From positions 1-64,000 of the forward strand of contig MU831829.1 in assembly GCA_029204225.1 (NCBI GenBank): DNA of 64,000 bases, written 5' to 3'. This DNA is from Diphasiastrum complanatum. Its lineage: Eukaryota; Streptophyta; Lycopodiopsida; Lycopodiales; Lycopodiaceae. Within the stretch, counting starts at the first letter, position 1, and the number at the start of each line of letters is the position of its first letter. This document shows positions 22,440-34,600 of this stretch, piece by piece. The position numbers and the translations under genes were made by a program. A model generated the notes under the pieces. That model was not told the origin of the DNA. It made no database searches and worked only from the letters and a program-made list of their open reading frames with translations.

Positions 22440-24820
22440 AAGTGAAGTTGCTACATGGGGTATATCAATCCACGACACAAAGATGAAGAATCTTCCAAAA
22501 GTTGCAACGGAAAGAAATTTTCAGCTTCACCATCCAAAATCGCGAAGTATTTCCACAAGGTCTCTGTATTTTCAGATTCCATCCATCCATATTTTCAAGC
22601 ATAAAAATTATAACCATAGTTTGCAAGGAGAAAATCAGATCTGACTAGAAGAGTGGATAATGAGGTCCTAAACGTGATCTCCGTCTCTCAATTGTGAAAG
22701 ATTTGAGCTGACGCATATTAAGGGTGATTTCACTTAGATGCTTAAACTTGCATTGGTAATCCAGTGAAGCTTGCAAACGTTTAATCAGGGTGTACCACAG
22801 TGCAATGCTTAATTATAGTTAAAAAACTGATGTGCGATGCTTTCTCTTTTTTCAGTAGAATATTGTCATAGTCTCAGAACAACCTACTACTGATCGATTT
22901 TTTGAAAAAAAATTAGGGGTAAGTTTCACGATGGCACAACTCATCGATCAAACGATACGCAATGAACTTGTACCTTGCATAGAGCCTGAGAATGTTTTCT
23001 GTAGTGTTGAAATTGGTGCATTTACACAAGATCGGGACAAGTCATGCTTTCAAGCAATGCAGACAAAGGCATAACCTCTAAGCAGAAGCGTCTACAACGT
23101 GATTATAGTGACAAAGCTTTTCAGTAAACCATATACAAGAACAGGGTGCTTTTGATGAGCTGAGGCCTCAGACTGACCCGCAGACTACACGAAAAGGAAA
23201 CGCAAACCTCAATGTGGAGGCCGGCTTCACAAATGAGATGTATATAAGTGAGTGGAGGCTTAGAAATCAGAAAGAAAGAAAATGGGTGGGTGAAAGCGTA
23301 CCCGAAAGATTTGGTGGCGTACAATCAGAAGAGCGCAGTAGACTTCAGCAGTAGCGCCAATTCATGCTCTGATCTGATATCCTGTATCACATCGTCCGAC
23401 AATGATCATGCTCATGCTGCTGCTCCAGGAAGAAAAGAGAGAGCAAGGGTGGGATATGCGGTGGGTGAGGCGAGAGATGCTCCTCCCAAGAAGACGACAA
23501 AGTATCCTGCTTGCAAAAAGGATTATGTTCTCTCATTAGGTGTCCTCCTTCATTGTATGGGGCCATGGTGTGTATTAAACTTACCAAGCCTCATCCCTTA
23601 CTTAGCATGGATGAGATTAAGCCCCACGCAATCCACCATTCACCCTGTGTTTAGAGAGTTTTAGCCTCTCAAAGATCGTCGTCGCTTCTAGCACAGGTTA
23701 GTGTACATCTTCGTAGACACTGGTGTGGGCGTTACCCACCTTCCATGCCAATAAGCGTCTTCGCTTACACAAGGCTTTGAAAAGGATATCTCTAATCTCT
23801 ATGCTTCTTGGTTTCAAAGGGGTGTGTTGGAACTTGGGACAAGAGAAACTTTGGATTTCAAGCTAATCATTTGCGTTAACCCAACTAGATACTTGTTAGT
23901 TGTTTGACAAAGTCTGTATATGGTCTAATGAAACCTACTATTTTATGTTATCCTTTTCTATATGCATGTCTCCCTTGCCTTGGACGTTAAAAAATTTTAA
24001 TTTTGGTTTTTACTCTAGTATTTTTATTTTTATTTTTGATGAACTAATTCATATATGAATGTACTGGGTCTTATATTGTTGAAAATCATGTCTATATATT
24101 TTGATTTTTGCTATTTTGAAAAATTTCCTAGAATGCCCAAGGCCTCGAGTGATCACAAATGTCCTCCCCCCACATGGGAAGGCACTTGAGCTAGGGCTTC
24201 CCGCTTCTCCAATGTAATAATTGAGAGTGAATATATGTATTTCTTTCATTGATATGAATCTTGTAGAATGACGACAAAAAGAATGCATAAAAGCATCAAA
24301 GAAAAATGAAATATGTGAGATAGGCCAAGAAAGTCAATCAAGACAATGACATTTTTTTTTTAGTATGTCACCTCACAATCTGTTTGGACTTATAGCCATG
24401 GGGCCATGGAGGCCGACACAACCTTGTTGTGCGATGTACATGTGTCTATTCTTTCTGGGACGTGGGGTGTGACTACTTGCCTTGCCACCTACCCTTGGAG
24501 TAAATAGTGGGCCAAGACAATTGTAAGTGGTGCATGATCATGTTGTCCATAGGGAAAAGAACTATATTCAAACCCATATCCAAGAATTTTTGCTAGTGTG
24601 ATGCACTTGACCATCATCGTATCCCTCTATCGTGGTTCAAGGAGGCTTGGAATTTACAGGTAAGTTTCATCTCATGCTACAATTTTGCATTATCGTCATC
24701 CCCCATAGTCCCCGACATCGAAGGAGGAACATGGTATTCAGTTTCTCTTGGTTTTTTTTTTCTTTTTTGCTACTATTGGGAGGACGTTTATATTGTGATG
24801 TGTTGTTGTTGATCAAGGTG
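22440..24820. other. No confident gene; one exon-like frame
   Basis: Mostly featureless. A plus-strand open frame at about 23248-23664 holds a hydrophilic stretch (residues include SDLISCITSSDNDH) that I cannot place in any family, and it could be chance. A donor-like ACAG/GTAAGT lies near 24660 without a partner. Confidence 0.3.
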
Positions 24821-24939
24821 GAGGATGGCAAGTTGTAGCGCAGGCATCCCAAAGGGAGCCGAGAACCACGACTTAGCTTCCCAGCCTTCAACTCTTGCCA
24901 TCCAAACCCACTTGACATACAAGCAGCCAACTCGCCAAC

Positions 24940-25500
24940 AACGATCAGACTTAACCAACTTGAAGTTCCGAAAACCAACATTGAGATCCAACCTGGCGCC
25001 ATACCAGATCGGGGGTCCCGATGTGGGTGACTTCCCTCCAAGCAAGCCGCCCGACATACATCAAACTTAACCAACTCGAAGCTTCGTTACAAACGAGTAA
25101 CATCCATTTCAAGCTAGCGGTCTGACTTACATCAGACTTAACCAACTGAAAGCTTCATCACGAGCGCTGGAAGCCAACTTGGCGCCACACCAGACTGGAT
25201 AAACAGGTAACTTCCACCCCAGCAAGCCATCCAACTCAGCCGACAGGTTAGAGCCCGTTCCCCAAGAGCTTAACCCATTCACGTTCATGCAAGGAACACT
25301 CAGAACCACAAGCCGCGACATATATGGAGACAACCAGTTCTTGGACCAAATGGTCCCGACAGCATACCACTGGCGCCACGGACCGAATGGTCCCGACGAC
25401 ATACCGCTGGCGTCCCGGGATACGACCCTCAGCTATGTGCCAACTTAAAAATTTTGAAGCAGCCTTACAACTGGCGCTTTTACCGAACACTAAAACCTAG
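24940..25500. repeat. Irregular repeats with recurrent AACTTAACCAACT
   Basis: The motif (A/G)ACTTAACCAACT recurs near 24949, 25065 and 25135, each followed by GAAG-like sequence, and GGCGCCA(C/T)ACC recurs near 24996 and 25171. Spacing is uneven (about 70-116 bp), so this is a degraded tandem array rather than a clean one. Confidence 0.5.
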
Positions 25501-26040
25501 AAGGTAATCAGAGTCAGTTTGAGGAAATCCCACTTTATTGATAAATCTGAGAAGGTTACATTTCAAGTGTGTGACCGACCCTAGTCTCCGGGGAGCTGGC
25601 ATGCCAAGGCGAGTGCCAGGACAACATTCCAACAAGGGAGGCTGAGACTTGGTTGGAGCTCACCTTGAGTCGCAACCCGCACTCCCCTATAGTATTGGTA
25701 TGATTCGGCACCCCCCCTCATACCAAGCACTCTACCCAATCTGGTAAAGCACAATTTTCTCTCTCTACAATTTTCTCTTTCTAGAAAGTCATTTTCTCTC
25801 TCTAGATTTTATTGATCCCCAGGCTTCCTTTAATCATGCCTAGATCGTGTGAGGTGATTGCCCATCGATCTGAACTCTCTGGACTCCGCTAGAACTGATC
25901 AAAGATTTTCAGCATAGGAACTTGGCGCCGGCTGGATTTTGGTCACAGTGGCGCCAGGAGCGGCGCCGGCGCCAGGAGCAGCAGGGGCGCTGCTGGCGCC
26001 GGGGACATAGCTGGTGCTAGTGGCGCCGAAAGTAAAGCTT
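25500..26040. repeat. Possible LTR end and GGCGCC-rich stretch
   Basis: From about 25918 the hexamer GGCGCC occurs six times within roughly 120 bp, beginning with TTGGCGCCGGCTGG, which could be a degenerate gypsy primer site. The upstream 400 bp could be an LTR, but no second copy is present. A 9-bp inverted repeat, TTGGTATGA/TCATACCAA, lies near 25695-25735. Confidence 0.3.
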
Positions 26041-26499
26041 GTAAAGGTAGCTTTACAACACAAGTCAAGTAGCTAGAGGAGAGTAAAAAGGCTCTAGCAA
26101 CACTTCTTCTCATATTTGAAAAAGCATTTGACAAGAGGGGTAAGACAGACAAAGTACACTTAACTTTTTATATGAATCAATGTTCCGTCCTAGATATGTT
26201 GAAGCAAGCAAGCAGGTCTAGTCCAAGTTGTGTTGAAATTACAATAACTATACACTATAAAGAGTGATAGTTTAGTCTAAAAGATGCTCTGATCCATTCT
26301 ATTGTTTGTGAGGGTGATTATTAATTGGGAGTTTGTGCAAGGAGCAAGGCCTTGCATGAGCCCCATGCAGACAAGCCTAGCAATTCAAGTTGTTGGCCTT
26401 GTCGAAAATGGATGGTGAATCATCAAATGTTCAGAGGAGAAGCTATGGATTGATTCATAGTTGAGTATAAAAACGGGACACTTGTTATTAGTTCTATTG

Positions 26500-27120
26500 A
26501 TTCTAAGAAAGTACAAGGCCAAGAACATGGATGTGTATCTTGCACCTTTGGTCGATGAATTGTGCATTTTTTGGAATGGTATTCACGCTTACGACATCTC
26601 GAGACCATTACAACAAAGGAACTTCATTGTTCGTGGAATTCTAATGTGGATGATGCATGACTATCCCGGTTTAAGTGAATGTTCAGATTTTTATCAAATC
26701 ATATGAATCCTTTTAGGATTTAGCGTTTGAGTGCATTTGACTAAGCTTTTCTCACATTTGGTTTATGAACTATGCATGTTTAACCACATTGGGTTACAAT
26801 GCATGTTACATTTGTGGACCACTTTTGGAGGATCGTCATTTAAAATGAGAATTTGTTTGTGGATGTGGATGGAAGGTTAGTGTAGTATTGTCTTTGTGAA
26901 GTTTTGTTTTTGTACTACTCAATATATAAGTAGTATTTTGATTTATACAAATTTGTTTTTTTTTGTGTTTTAGTATAAATCATACATTGTGGGCATATGG
27001 ACATCATTATCGTGTTGAGAGAGTTGACAACAAGCGACGTACATATGATTGGCAAGGATCCTAATCCAAGCCGTCATATGCAGTGGTTCTAGGAAAACAC
27101 AAGGGCACTCACATGATTCA
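26500..27120 (+). pseudogene. CACTA (En/Spm) TNP2-type transposase fragment
   Basis: A plus-strand frame to 26706 contains MDVYLAPLVDELCIFWNGIH, YDISRPLQQRNFIVRGIL and MHDYPGLSECSDFY, which are typical of the core of TNP2-like transposases encoded by plant CACTA elements. These act with TNP1-like partners at CACTA ends in the nucleus. A degraded continuation with YGHHYRVERVDNKRR is seen near 27000-27045. No CACTA terminal repeats or start codon with upstream domain are found, and stops interrupt the tail, so this is a relic. Confidence 0.82.
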
Positions 27121-27129
27121 TGTGAGTTC

Positions 27130-27774
27130 TAATTTGGGCTCTTTTAGCTTTAATATCAACAAATTGACTTAACTAATGTCATTTTAGAGTTTTAGGCCCC
27201 TAATCAATTATTCCTAATTTTACAAGTTCTACAAAACCAAATTGTGTGCTCATTGGGTTGGGCTTATACACGCAAAAAGCTAGTGGCCTCACACTTATTA
27301 TTCTACATGTACAATAATGTACTATGGCGGGGCCCACATGGTAAGCTTAGCCAATAGTACTTTATTGGCGGGACCCACTGAGACATTAAGAATATTAATG
27401 ACATTGGATTGTAGAGAATATTAATCACCTGTTCGCAATGTCATGGCAATACTAAAGTGTCATGAGAGGCCATCGATATACATTTTGTTGAGTCAATTTG
27501 AAAAAACTTTGAGTTATCATTTCTAATCGTGGCCTTGCTTCCACGATAGATGACCTTAAACCATTTTACGTCAAAAATAAAGTATTTGTTGTTAGTCTTG
27601 TAATCGACTTCATAAATATGTTGCAATGTGCCGACATAATCTAGGTTGTAGTTAACCAATAGGAGAAAGGGACAAGGGCCTTTCCCATCCATAAAAAGGC
27701 ACCATTTGTACCATATTTCCATGTTCAATAGGAGGAGGAGATTATGCCCAAATGAGAGTAGAACATCCTTGTTT

Positions 27775-27813
<39 letters not shown>

Positions 27814-28044
27814 GTTGTTGTATTTTCTATTTGCTGCTTTGTTCTATTTTCATATTGTTAATGATTTCAAGAAAGGATAGGATGTAAGGACCTCCCCGTT
27901 GTAATCTATTCTTGCTTGTGGTTAGATAGGTGTGATTAATCTAGGTGTGGTTAGAATAGAATTTGCAAGCTAACTTTGTAAGAGAAGCACTATTCCCTTG
28001 GGAATGAATCTACGTGTAATAGGTGAACCAAGGCCGCTACAACA
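27130..28044 (+). repeat. Ty3/gypsy 5' LTR (left end approximate)
   Basis: Ends ...CTACAACA at 28044 just before a near-perfect tRNA-Asp primer site. It includes a TATA-like ATAAAAAGG near 27690 and a (CT)16 run at 27779-27811 downstream of it. No second LTR is in the window, so the left end, perhaps near 27121, is uncertain. Confidence 0.5.
27779..27811. repeat. (CT)16 microsatellite
   Basis: About 33 bases of CT repeat within the putative gypsy LTR. Confidence 0.95.
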
Positions 28045-28050
28045 ATTTTT

Positions 28051-28068
28051 TGGCGCCATTGCCGGGGA
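28051..28068 (+). other. Primer binding site, tRNA-Asp type
   Basis: TGGCGCCATTGCCGGGGA matches the 3' end complement of plant tRNA-Asp at 17 of 18 positions. This site is typical of non-chromodomain Ty3/gypsy (Athila/Tat) elements. Confidence 0.85.
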
Positions 28069-29160
28069 ATAGACTAGCATGCTACTGTGAGATTCTATCC
28101 CAGCACTCTATCCCTTCCATAGATTCTAAAAATAAAAAAAAATCCATGTAGTTTTGACAAACTGTCTAGAAAAGAGCCAAAAAAGCACCTATCAGACCTC
28201 ATAACTTTCTGCTCTGATCAAACCAACCTTTGTCCACTTGGCAGTACGTTCTGCCACATCACCAGTACCTACAGTTAGTCAGACAAAGGTTGTTTTCAAG
28301 CCAATTTTCCAAATTGTCAAAAAATAGCCAAAAAAATGAAAAAACCTTTGTAAAAAAATGTCTAGAATCTCACAGTAGCCCAAAAATACCCCAAACAACC
28401 TTCGGTCACAAAAAATAAAAATTTGCCATCAGAATCCTTGCCAACTTCAATATGCAAAAGTACTTATTGTAAACCTTCGCCAGTACTTATTGTAATTTGC
28501 TAGTAGCTACTTTTCCATGTTTTCTAGCTTTAGTGAAGTCAACGAAGGTTAATATTGAGAATAAGTGGTCAGGCAAATGTTCCCAGTGCTCAAAAAAAAA
28601 TCTAAGTCCTTTGAACCTTCGCCAACCTTCATAAATCCTCGCCTGTGTATCATCAATCTTTGCAGAACTCAAAATAGTCATAAAACATTGTTCTGAAGTA
28701 TCTGTGAACTGGGCGAAGGTTAATATTATCTATAACTGGTCTGGCAAATGTTCCTAGCTCTCAAAAGTGCCAAATTACCTTCTAAACCAGACTATATCTT
28801 GCCATGATAACCTTCGTCTAAACCCTCGCCAACCCTCTAATCATCAATTTGTACTTCTTTGCAAGTCGACGAAGGTTGGTCCCCATCAAAAGGATAGTGG
28901 CAAAGATTTCTGGTGCTAATCGCTCCCAAATTGCTTTTAGAAGCTTTGTTGAACCATCCTTTGCCAATAAGGACCCTCGTTGAGCTCCGTAAAGTGGTGA
29001 TACACTGTGGTAAAGCATATATCAGTCAGATGAAATTCTTGTTGTTGGAGAAAGAGGGTGTGTCGTGTGTGAGAAACAAAAAATAGCTCTAAAAGAAAAT
29101 GAACACGAAAAAGAGGCAAAACTCAAATGAGAAACGAACTCGAAACTCAAACAAGACACG
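28069..29160 (+). repeat. Gypsy leader with duplicated block of about 171 bp
   Basis: Interior side of the primer site. The sequence starting CGAAGGTTAATATT occurs at 28543 and 28714, and the following approximately 150 bp are similar, including TGG(T)C(A/T)GGCAAATGTTCC. CCTTCGCC recurs several times across 28470-28830. No gag motif is reached before the next element. Confidence 0.55.
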
Positions 29161-29164
29161 AACT

Positions 29165-30150
29165 CGAATAGAGAGTGTTCGTGCGCAGCGGAATGAGCTA
29201 TATTACTCTTTCCCTAAGCATGACTACACCTATCAGAAACAAACAAAACGTTAGTGATGGAAATCACGGTCATTCTAATTACATAGCCAAACATTAATAA
29301 AACACCAGAAAAATAATTTGTCACGAACCAGTAGACAAATTATTAGTCACAAATGATTCGCTAAGAGCTAGACAGAGCTCGACTGATAATCAATCGCGAA
29401 TAATTTGCAAAAGGCAAGACTAAATATTAGTCGTCAACAACTAGACTAATATTAACTCGCTAAAAACAGATTGCCAGATTGAGCAACTAGAAAGTCAGAC
29501 AGAATGAAAAGTAAGCATAACAATATTGACACAAATATGAACGTAGAACGAAAGAGCTGTTATCTGATTAAGTATAGCAAAATATACATGTCAATAATGC
29601 AGTAGAACACAAGACAATAGCGAAAGAAACCGCGTGTTTTACAAAGCTAATTCAATCTGTAAGAGGAATGAACCTGTTATTGACAAATAAAGAATCAATG
29701 CACAAGGCATCTACTTCGTCTATCTTTGATAAGCTTTTGATGCTATTATATTTCACACACTTGATCTTAAATCTCCTAATCAACTGAATACGCAAGTCGT
29801 ATCCAATATATATATACACAATGTTACAGGTGTGCAGATGAAGAAAGTACAAAGTGGATGTGCTGTCTGTAGGAGATCATGGGTGGCTGCTGTCGTTATC
29901 AAATCCATTAGCACAGTTGCATGGGGTGAGCGTGAAAAGGGTGGGACATCAGCTTTTGCTGAAGTGAACGTTGGTGAAGATGCGAAAAATGCGTCACTCT
30001 GACAAAATGCCTTAGCTTTTGATTTACAGGGTGCCTTCTCTTTTCCTAGGGCACCTTTGACATTTTGTAAGGCAGTGTCGTCTTTTTCGCCTGTCACAAA
30101 AACACGTGTAAAAACATAGTGTCATGTTTTGTTCGCCTTTTCTTCGCCTG
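29165..30150 (-). repeat. Distal part of a copia 3' LTR split by the gypsy element
   Basis: The gypsy element at 30151-44098 has a clean target duplication, so this segment was once contiguous with 44104-44283. Together they form a minus-strand LTR starting TGTTGGATTTATC at 44283. A TATA box (TATATATAT, near 29806-29815 on the minus strand) suits a U3 promoter. The outer end near 29165 is approximate. Confidence 0.55.
30146..30150. other. Target site duplication, left copy
   Basis: GCCTG directly precedes the 5' LTR and recurs exactly after the 3' LTR at 44099-44103. Five-base duplications are usual for Ty3/gypsy integration. Confidence 0.9.
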
Positions 30151-31240
30151 TGTTAGCCGATTCTCTAGTGCCAAGCCAAGCTGAAGACATAGGTTATCTC
30201 TCACCCATGACCGAAAAGGTCTCATAAGGAAGAAAGTAGAAGAAGTTGAGAGCCGAGCATGGGAGCCGAGGAAATACTAGCTAGGAAGATAGTGATTAAC
30301 TATGTGAGCCTACATGGTGTATCCCAAAGAAGGAATGACCATGTAGGAGCTAGTAACATTTCCTTGAGTAGTTGTAATAAATGTAGAACCCCCTTAAAAT
30401 AGTAAGAGTGAGCCACCTTTTGATGGTGACCTCTAGTGGAAGGGCAAATTCCACATGTAATTTCTAATCTAGTGGAATTGCCACATGGGCAGCCTTCTTG
30501 CTTATTTAAGGGCCCCCTTATCTTGTGAGGGAGCTTTTGATTGTATTTTCAAGTTCTCTTGAGCTAATAAAGAGGATCCTCCCCGAGTTCTTGAAGATCA
30601 CTAAGCTCCTTGTTCATGGAAATGATCTTGAGTGATATTTCTATGAGCATGCTTGATTCCTTGCTTGTAAATTAACTAGATTCTTGTTTCTTGTTCTTGC
30701 TTAGTTGTGGATTAGTTTCAATTCTTGCTTGTGGAATTTTGTAGAAATCAGCATTCAAGTAAACTATAGAGGCTGGAAATGTGGTGTAAATCTTGCATAG
30801 TCTTGACATTCTAGTTCTTGATGTTCTTAGATAATTTAGGCATCAAGTAATGTGTGTTTCTTGATTCCTAGATTTTTAAATGCTATTAGGAATTTTATTT
30901 CTTGTTTCTTGAATCTGGTTTTGGTTTCAGTAGTTATTCTAGTTCTTGATTGTTCTTTGATTCAGTAGTTAGTAGTAGGACTACTCTCTGTGCTGAATGC
31001 TGATATGCTTGAGCTGTAGATGGTTGCATGGCTAGTGTATGCATGTAGTTGAGTATCAGATTTGAGTTACCCACTGACAGGCTGGGAAATACATACTGCA
31101 TCCTTGAATATTGCTTCTGCTCTGTAAACATTCTAATAAGAAGAATAATCACAAAGAACCATAACGACAGAGGTAATCCAAGAGAGATAAGCAACAAAAA
31201 GAAAAAAAATGTGTTCACAGATTCAGTGAATATGTGAACA
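30151..31240 (+). repeat. 5' LTR of the gypsy element
   Basis: Begins TGTTAGCCGATTC and ends ...TGTGAACA. A TATA-like TATTTAA is at 30503-30509 and a polyadenylation-like AATAAA at 30566-30571, the order expected for U3-R. It is paired with 42998-44098. Confidence 0.95.
30503..30509 (+). promoter_or_regulatory. LTR TATA box
   Basis: TATTTAA in the U3 part of the 5' LTR, conserved at 43361-43367 in the 3' LTR, about 60 bp before AATAAA. Confidence 0.5.
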
Positions 31241-31242
31241 TT

Positions 31243-31254
31243 TGGCGCCGTTCC
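31243..31254 (+). other. Primer binding site (tRNA-Asp-like, partial)
   Basis: TGGCGCCGTTCC begins two bases after the LTR. Its first ten bases match the tRNA-Asp primer site TGGCGCCGTTGCCGGGGA, then diverge. Confidence 0.7.
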
Positions 31255-31375
31255 ACAGCTACACATGCACTCAACCAAGCCATATCTCAATCTCCTATGT
31301 TTCGATACCATCGTCTGAGAGCTCCTACACATTTATTGTCGAGCTCATCACTTTGGTCTGGACCGAAGTCCTGCT

Positions 31376-31920
31376 CGTTTCTCAACCGGAGCATTTCGTT
31401 CGATTCTCGACTGGAGTGCTCAGTAAAAAAACTCGACCGGAGCATTCTCAACCGGAGCATTTTGCTCGATTCTCAACCGGAGTGCTCAGTAAAAAAACTC
31501 GACCGGAGCACTGCCATCAATTCTCAACCGGAGCATTTCGCTCGATTCTCAACTGGAGTGCTCAGTAAAAAAAACTTGACCGGAGCACTGCCATCACATC
31601 TCAACCGGAGCATTTGGCTCACATCTCAACCGGAGTGTTCAGACCAATCTCGACTGAAGCACTTTGCTCAGATCTCGATCGAAGCGCTTTTGTCAGCTCT
31701 CAACCAAAGCATTTCACTCAGATCTCAACCAAAGAACTCTCCTCAGATCTCGACCGGAGCACTCTACTCAGATCTCAACCGGAGCACTCTTCTCAAATCT
31801 CAATCGGAGCACTCTGCTCAAATCTCAACCGAACACTGCTTTTGAATCTCAACCAGAGGACACAGTCATCTCTCAACTGATGGCCTACTTTCAATCTCAA
31901 CTGGAGCCAGAGCTTCACTC
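31376..31920 (+). repeat. 25-bp minisatellite, block 1 (5' leader)
   Basis: Roughly twenty tandem units built on TCTCAACCGGAGCA, most spaced 25 bp apart, with a longer higher-order arrangement at the left end. Because 25 is not a multiple of three, all three frames stay open and translate into the same cycling peptide. The open frames are therefore a by-product, not genes. Confidence 0.92.
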
Positions 31921-32131
31921 AAGTTTCGACCGATGCACATCCGTCCTTGACCGTCACAAACCGCAGTAGACCGCAATATTATGATTTACGGCCTTCAACG
32001 ACCTCCATCGACCATCCCAAACCGAAATCAACCCATAACAAACCACAACACCCGCATTCCGACAACCGTATCCACCATAACCAGAGTGCACAAGTTTATT
32101 TCCACCATCCTACGACACTCTACGTGCTGTC

Positions 32132-33910
32132 ATGGATCGCCCTAACGATCCGAATACTACAGAGGACTATCCACCAAAGATGGTCTCCCCATCTACCGAA
32201 CAAGCTCTATTTAACAGGTATTCCAGGATTAAATCCCAAGTCCAAGAGCCATCCACAAACCCATTCAACAGATGGGAACCTACGCGTTATGAAGCTCCAT
32301 ACAAATGACCACAATTTTATGCTGCCGAATCATCCCATTCAAGAGCTCACTTAAACGGAGCTTTCGCAAACAATGTTCCACGTACTGAAAAAAGGACCCC
32401 AAAGCTAGACTTACCTAAGTATGATGGTAACACTGATCCTCAGCGATTTCTCCAAGTCTTTGAGAATGCCTGTGATGTCTACGGCGAGACAGCACTAGAG
32501 GCCATGGTACAGCTCTTCTCGATGACCATGATCGATCGTGCACCAGAGTGGTTTTTCAACCTTGATCGTGAAGATAAACATGAATGGTTACTCTTGAAAG
32601 AAGCATTTATCAAACGATTCAAGCCTTTTCGCTTGATAGAAAGTCCTTTTGTCAAACTAAATAATATCAAAATGACAAAAGACAAAAAAGTACGTGACTA
32701 TATCAAACGATTTAAACGATTAAAAAGTCAGGTACAAGAGCAACCTGCTGAGTCCATGCTTCATCATTTGGTTCCTCGTTGGACTTCCCCGATGGATCAG
32801 ACGTGAACTTCATTCCAATGATGAATATACATCATTGAAACAAGCTATGTCTGATGCCATTCGAGAAGAAGACGAGGGCTCAGATGTTGAGGAACCATGG
32901 GAACGGAGAGCAGATCGTGCTGTCCAAGAAGCTCGACCAAATGATGACACATGAGAACAGTTATGGAAAACATAGATGGAGTTGCTTAATCAGCAACACC
33001 AACAACAGATGGAGAAACTCACAAAAGAGTTTCAAAACACTCTTAAGTCTATCCAAAGTTCGATGCCAGGTTAGTTACCCACTGGCCAAATCCATCATAG
33101 ACGAGAGAACACATGGTGCCCTCACTGCCGAGGTACACACACTGGCAATGAGTGCCCTTCATACTAACCGGTCCCAGATACCTCCTTGATCAAATGTGAA
33201 ATCTGTGACTTTATGGGGCATACCTCCCTTTATTGCTATTATAACCCGAGGAATCAGCCTCACAACCAGTCAGGAGGACATTATCAACCTCCTCGACAAC
33301 CATTTTTTTCACAACAACAACACACGTCCTATCCACCACGAAACAACCAAATCCATATACAAGAGTTGCCCAGACAACCTAGACATCAACCTCAACAATA
33401 GCTGGCACTCTTAGGACCACCACCACGAGGACAACAGGATCTAGGAGCACAAAAAATAGACATCCTCGGCACACACACACATGGTAGAAAACTCCTACGA
33501 TCAATCATATCATCCTGATACATCAATTGCATCATCTAGCAATCACCAGAATCAAACCGACAACTCATGCTCATGCAAACAAGCTGAGTATTCCACACCA
33601 CAAGACAACCCAACTCAGCTAGCCATCCAAGATGGTTACGCTATCGCCACCGGACCTATGAGCAACCGCTGCTTTGTGACGAAACAGGACATTTCATGGC
33701 TGATTGTACAGTTAAAAACCAATACCATGCCGAATGTCCCAACTGTGTTCGCAAACACAGCTTCAAAGACTGTCCTAAACAACCTAACAGGATCCTTCCA
33801 GCATGTCATATCACATCCGACCTGTTAGAGTTCTTACTAGAGCACAACGCCAACAACAAGAACAGCAGCAAAACCATGGACAATCAGCTGACCCACATGG
33901 AAGCCATTTG
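32132..33910 (+). pseudogene. Gypsy gag (degraded)
   Basis: The Gag structural protein forms the virus-like particle and binds element RNA. The frame starts at ATG 32132 and has a TGA at 32306. It contains the capsid-type block KLDLPKYDGNTDP, then RAPEWFFNL and LKEAFIKRFKP (about 32405-32630). The frame shifts near 32770 and continues GLPRWIRRELHSNDEYTSLK, and a coiled-coil-like Gln/Glu stretch follows near 32980-33050. Zinc-knuckle-like motifs follow in shifted frames: CPHCRGTHTGNEC (33117), CEICDFMGHTSLYC (33192), CDETGHFMADC (about 33676) and CPNCVRKHSFKDC (about 33737). Three to four knuckles is more than the one usual in copia Gag. Several stops and at least two frameshifts make it non-functional. 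Confidence 0.88.
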
Positions 33911-34219
33911 ACGGCCTCCACAACACCAAAAGATTACCCAGATCCAATAGTGGAACAAAGACAACACAACGAATTTCGAGATGAATTTTTGCGAGAGGAA
34001 AAACATACGAACAATCCATTATCAGCTCATATCCCCGAAAAGGAGCAATCCCTCCAAAGACTTGAAGTATTTTCTGACCTCCTGCAAGCTCAACTCACCA
34101 TGCCATTACATAGTGCTATCAAATCCTTCACCGGACTTCAACGTTATATCCATCGTAGTTTTCAGCTGCCTCCTATTCCTGATGAGCGGCGAGAACTAGA
34201 AGCGATTCCTAAAATTCCT

Positions 34220-34600
34220 CAGATTCCTATGAATCTGATGAATATAGGTGTTGCTAAGGGGAATAACATCACACTATCCTTGTCCTATAAAGATTATTCC
34301 GTAGTATCTGCTATTCTCGATAGCGGATCAGGCGTCAATATAATGGCTTTGTCATTGGCAAAGTGATGGGGCTTCACTACACTTGATCAACCACGGTATA
34401 AACTTCGTATGGCTGATCAACGAGTTACCAACCCTGCTGGTCATTTATCAAATATAATAGTTCGAATAACAGGTGTCAAGTTTATCATCGATTGTGTCAT
34501 CTTAGACTTACAAGAAGATGCTAATACATATAAACTCCTTCTTGGTACACCTTGACTCTAGATGGCAGGTGTTGTCCAAGACTGGAAGAACAGCAAAATT
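34220..34600 (+). pseudogene. Gypsy aspartic protease (degraded)
   Basis: Retropepsin-type protease that would process the polyprotein. The active-site motif is seen as AILDSGSGVNIM (about 34308-34342). A TGA follows LSLAK near 34364, then WGFTTLDQPRYKLRMADQR, KFIIDCVILDL and YKLLLGTP complete the fold. The active-site triad is DSG rather than the commoner DTG, which occurs in many plant elements. It lies between gag and RT as expected. Confidence 0.8.

Noticed and set aside
23248..23664. Plus-strand frame of 138 residues
   Set aside because: No family match and no splice partners. Kept only as a note in the regional entry.
25943..26152. Minus-strand Ala/Pro/Leu-rich frame resembling a signal peptide
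   Set aside because: The composition comes from the GGCGCC-rich tract. There is no start context or downstream domain.
31234..31969. Long overlapping plus-strand frames (up to about 200 residues) with repetitive peptide
   Set aside because: They arise from the 25-bp minisatellite, which is open in all three frames and cycles the same peptide. They are not genes.
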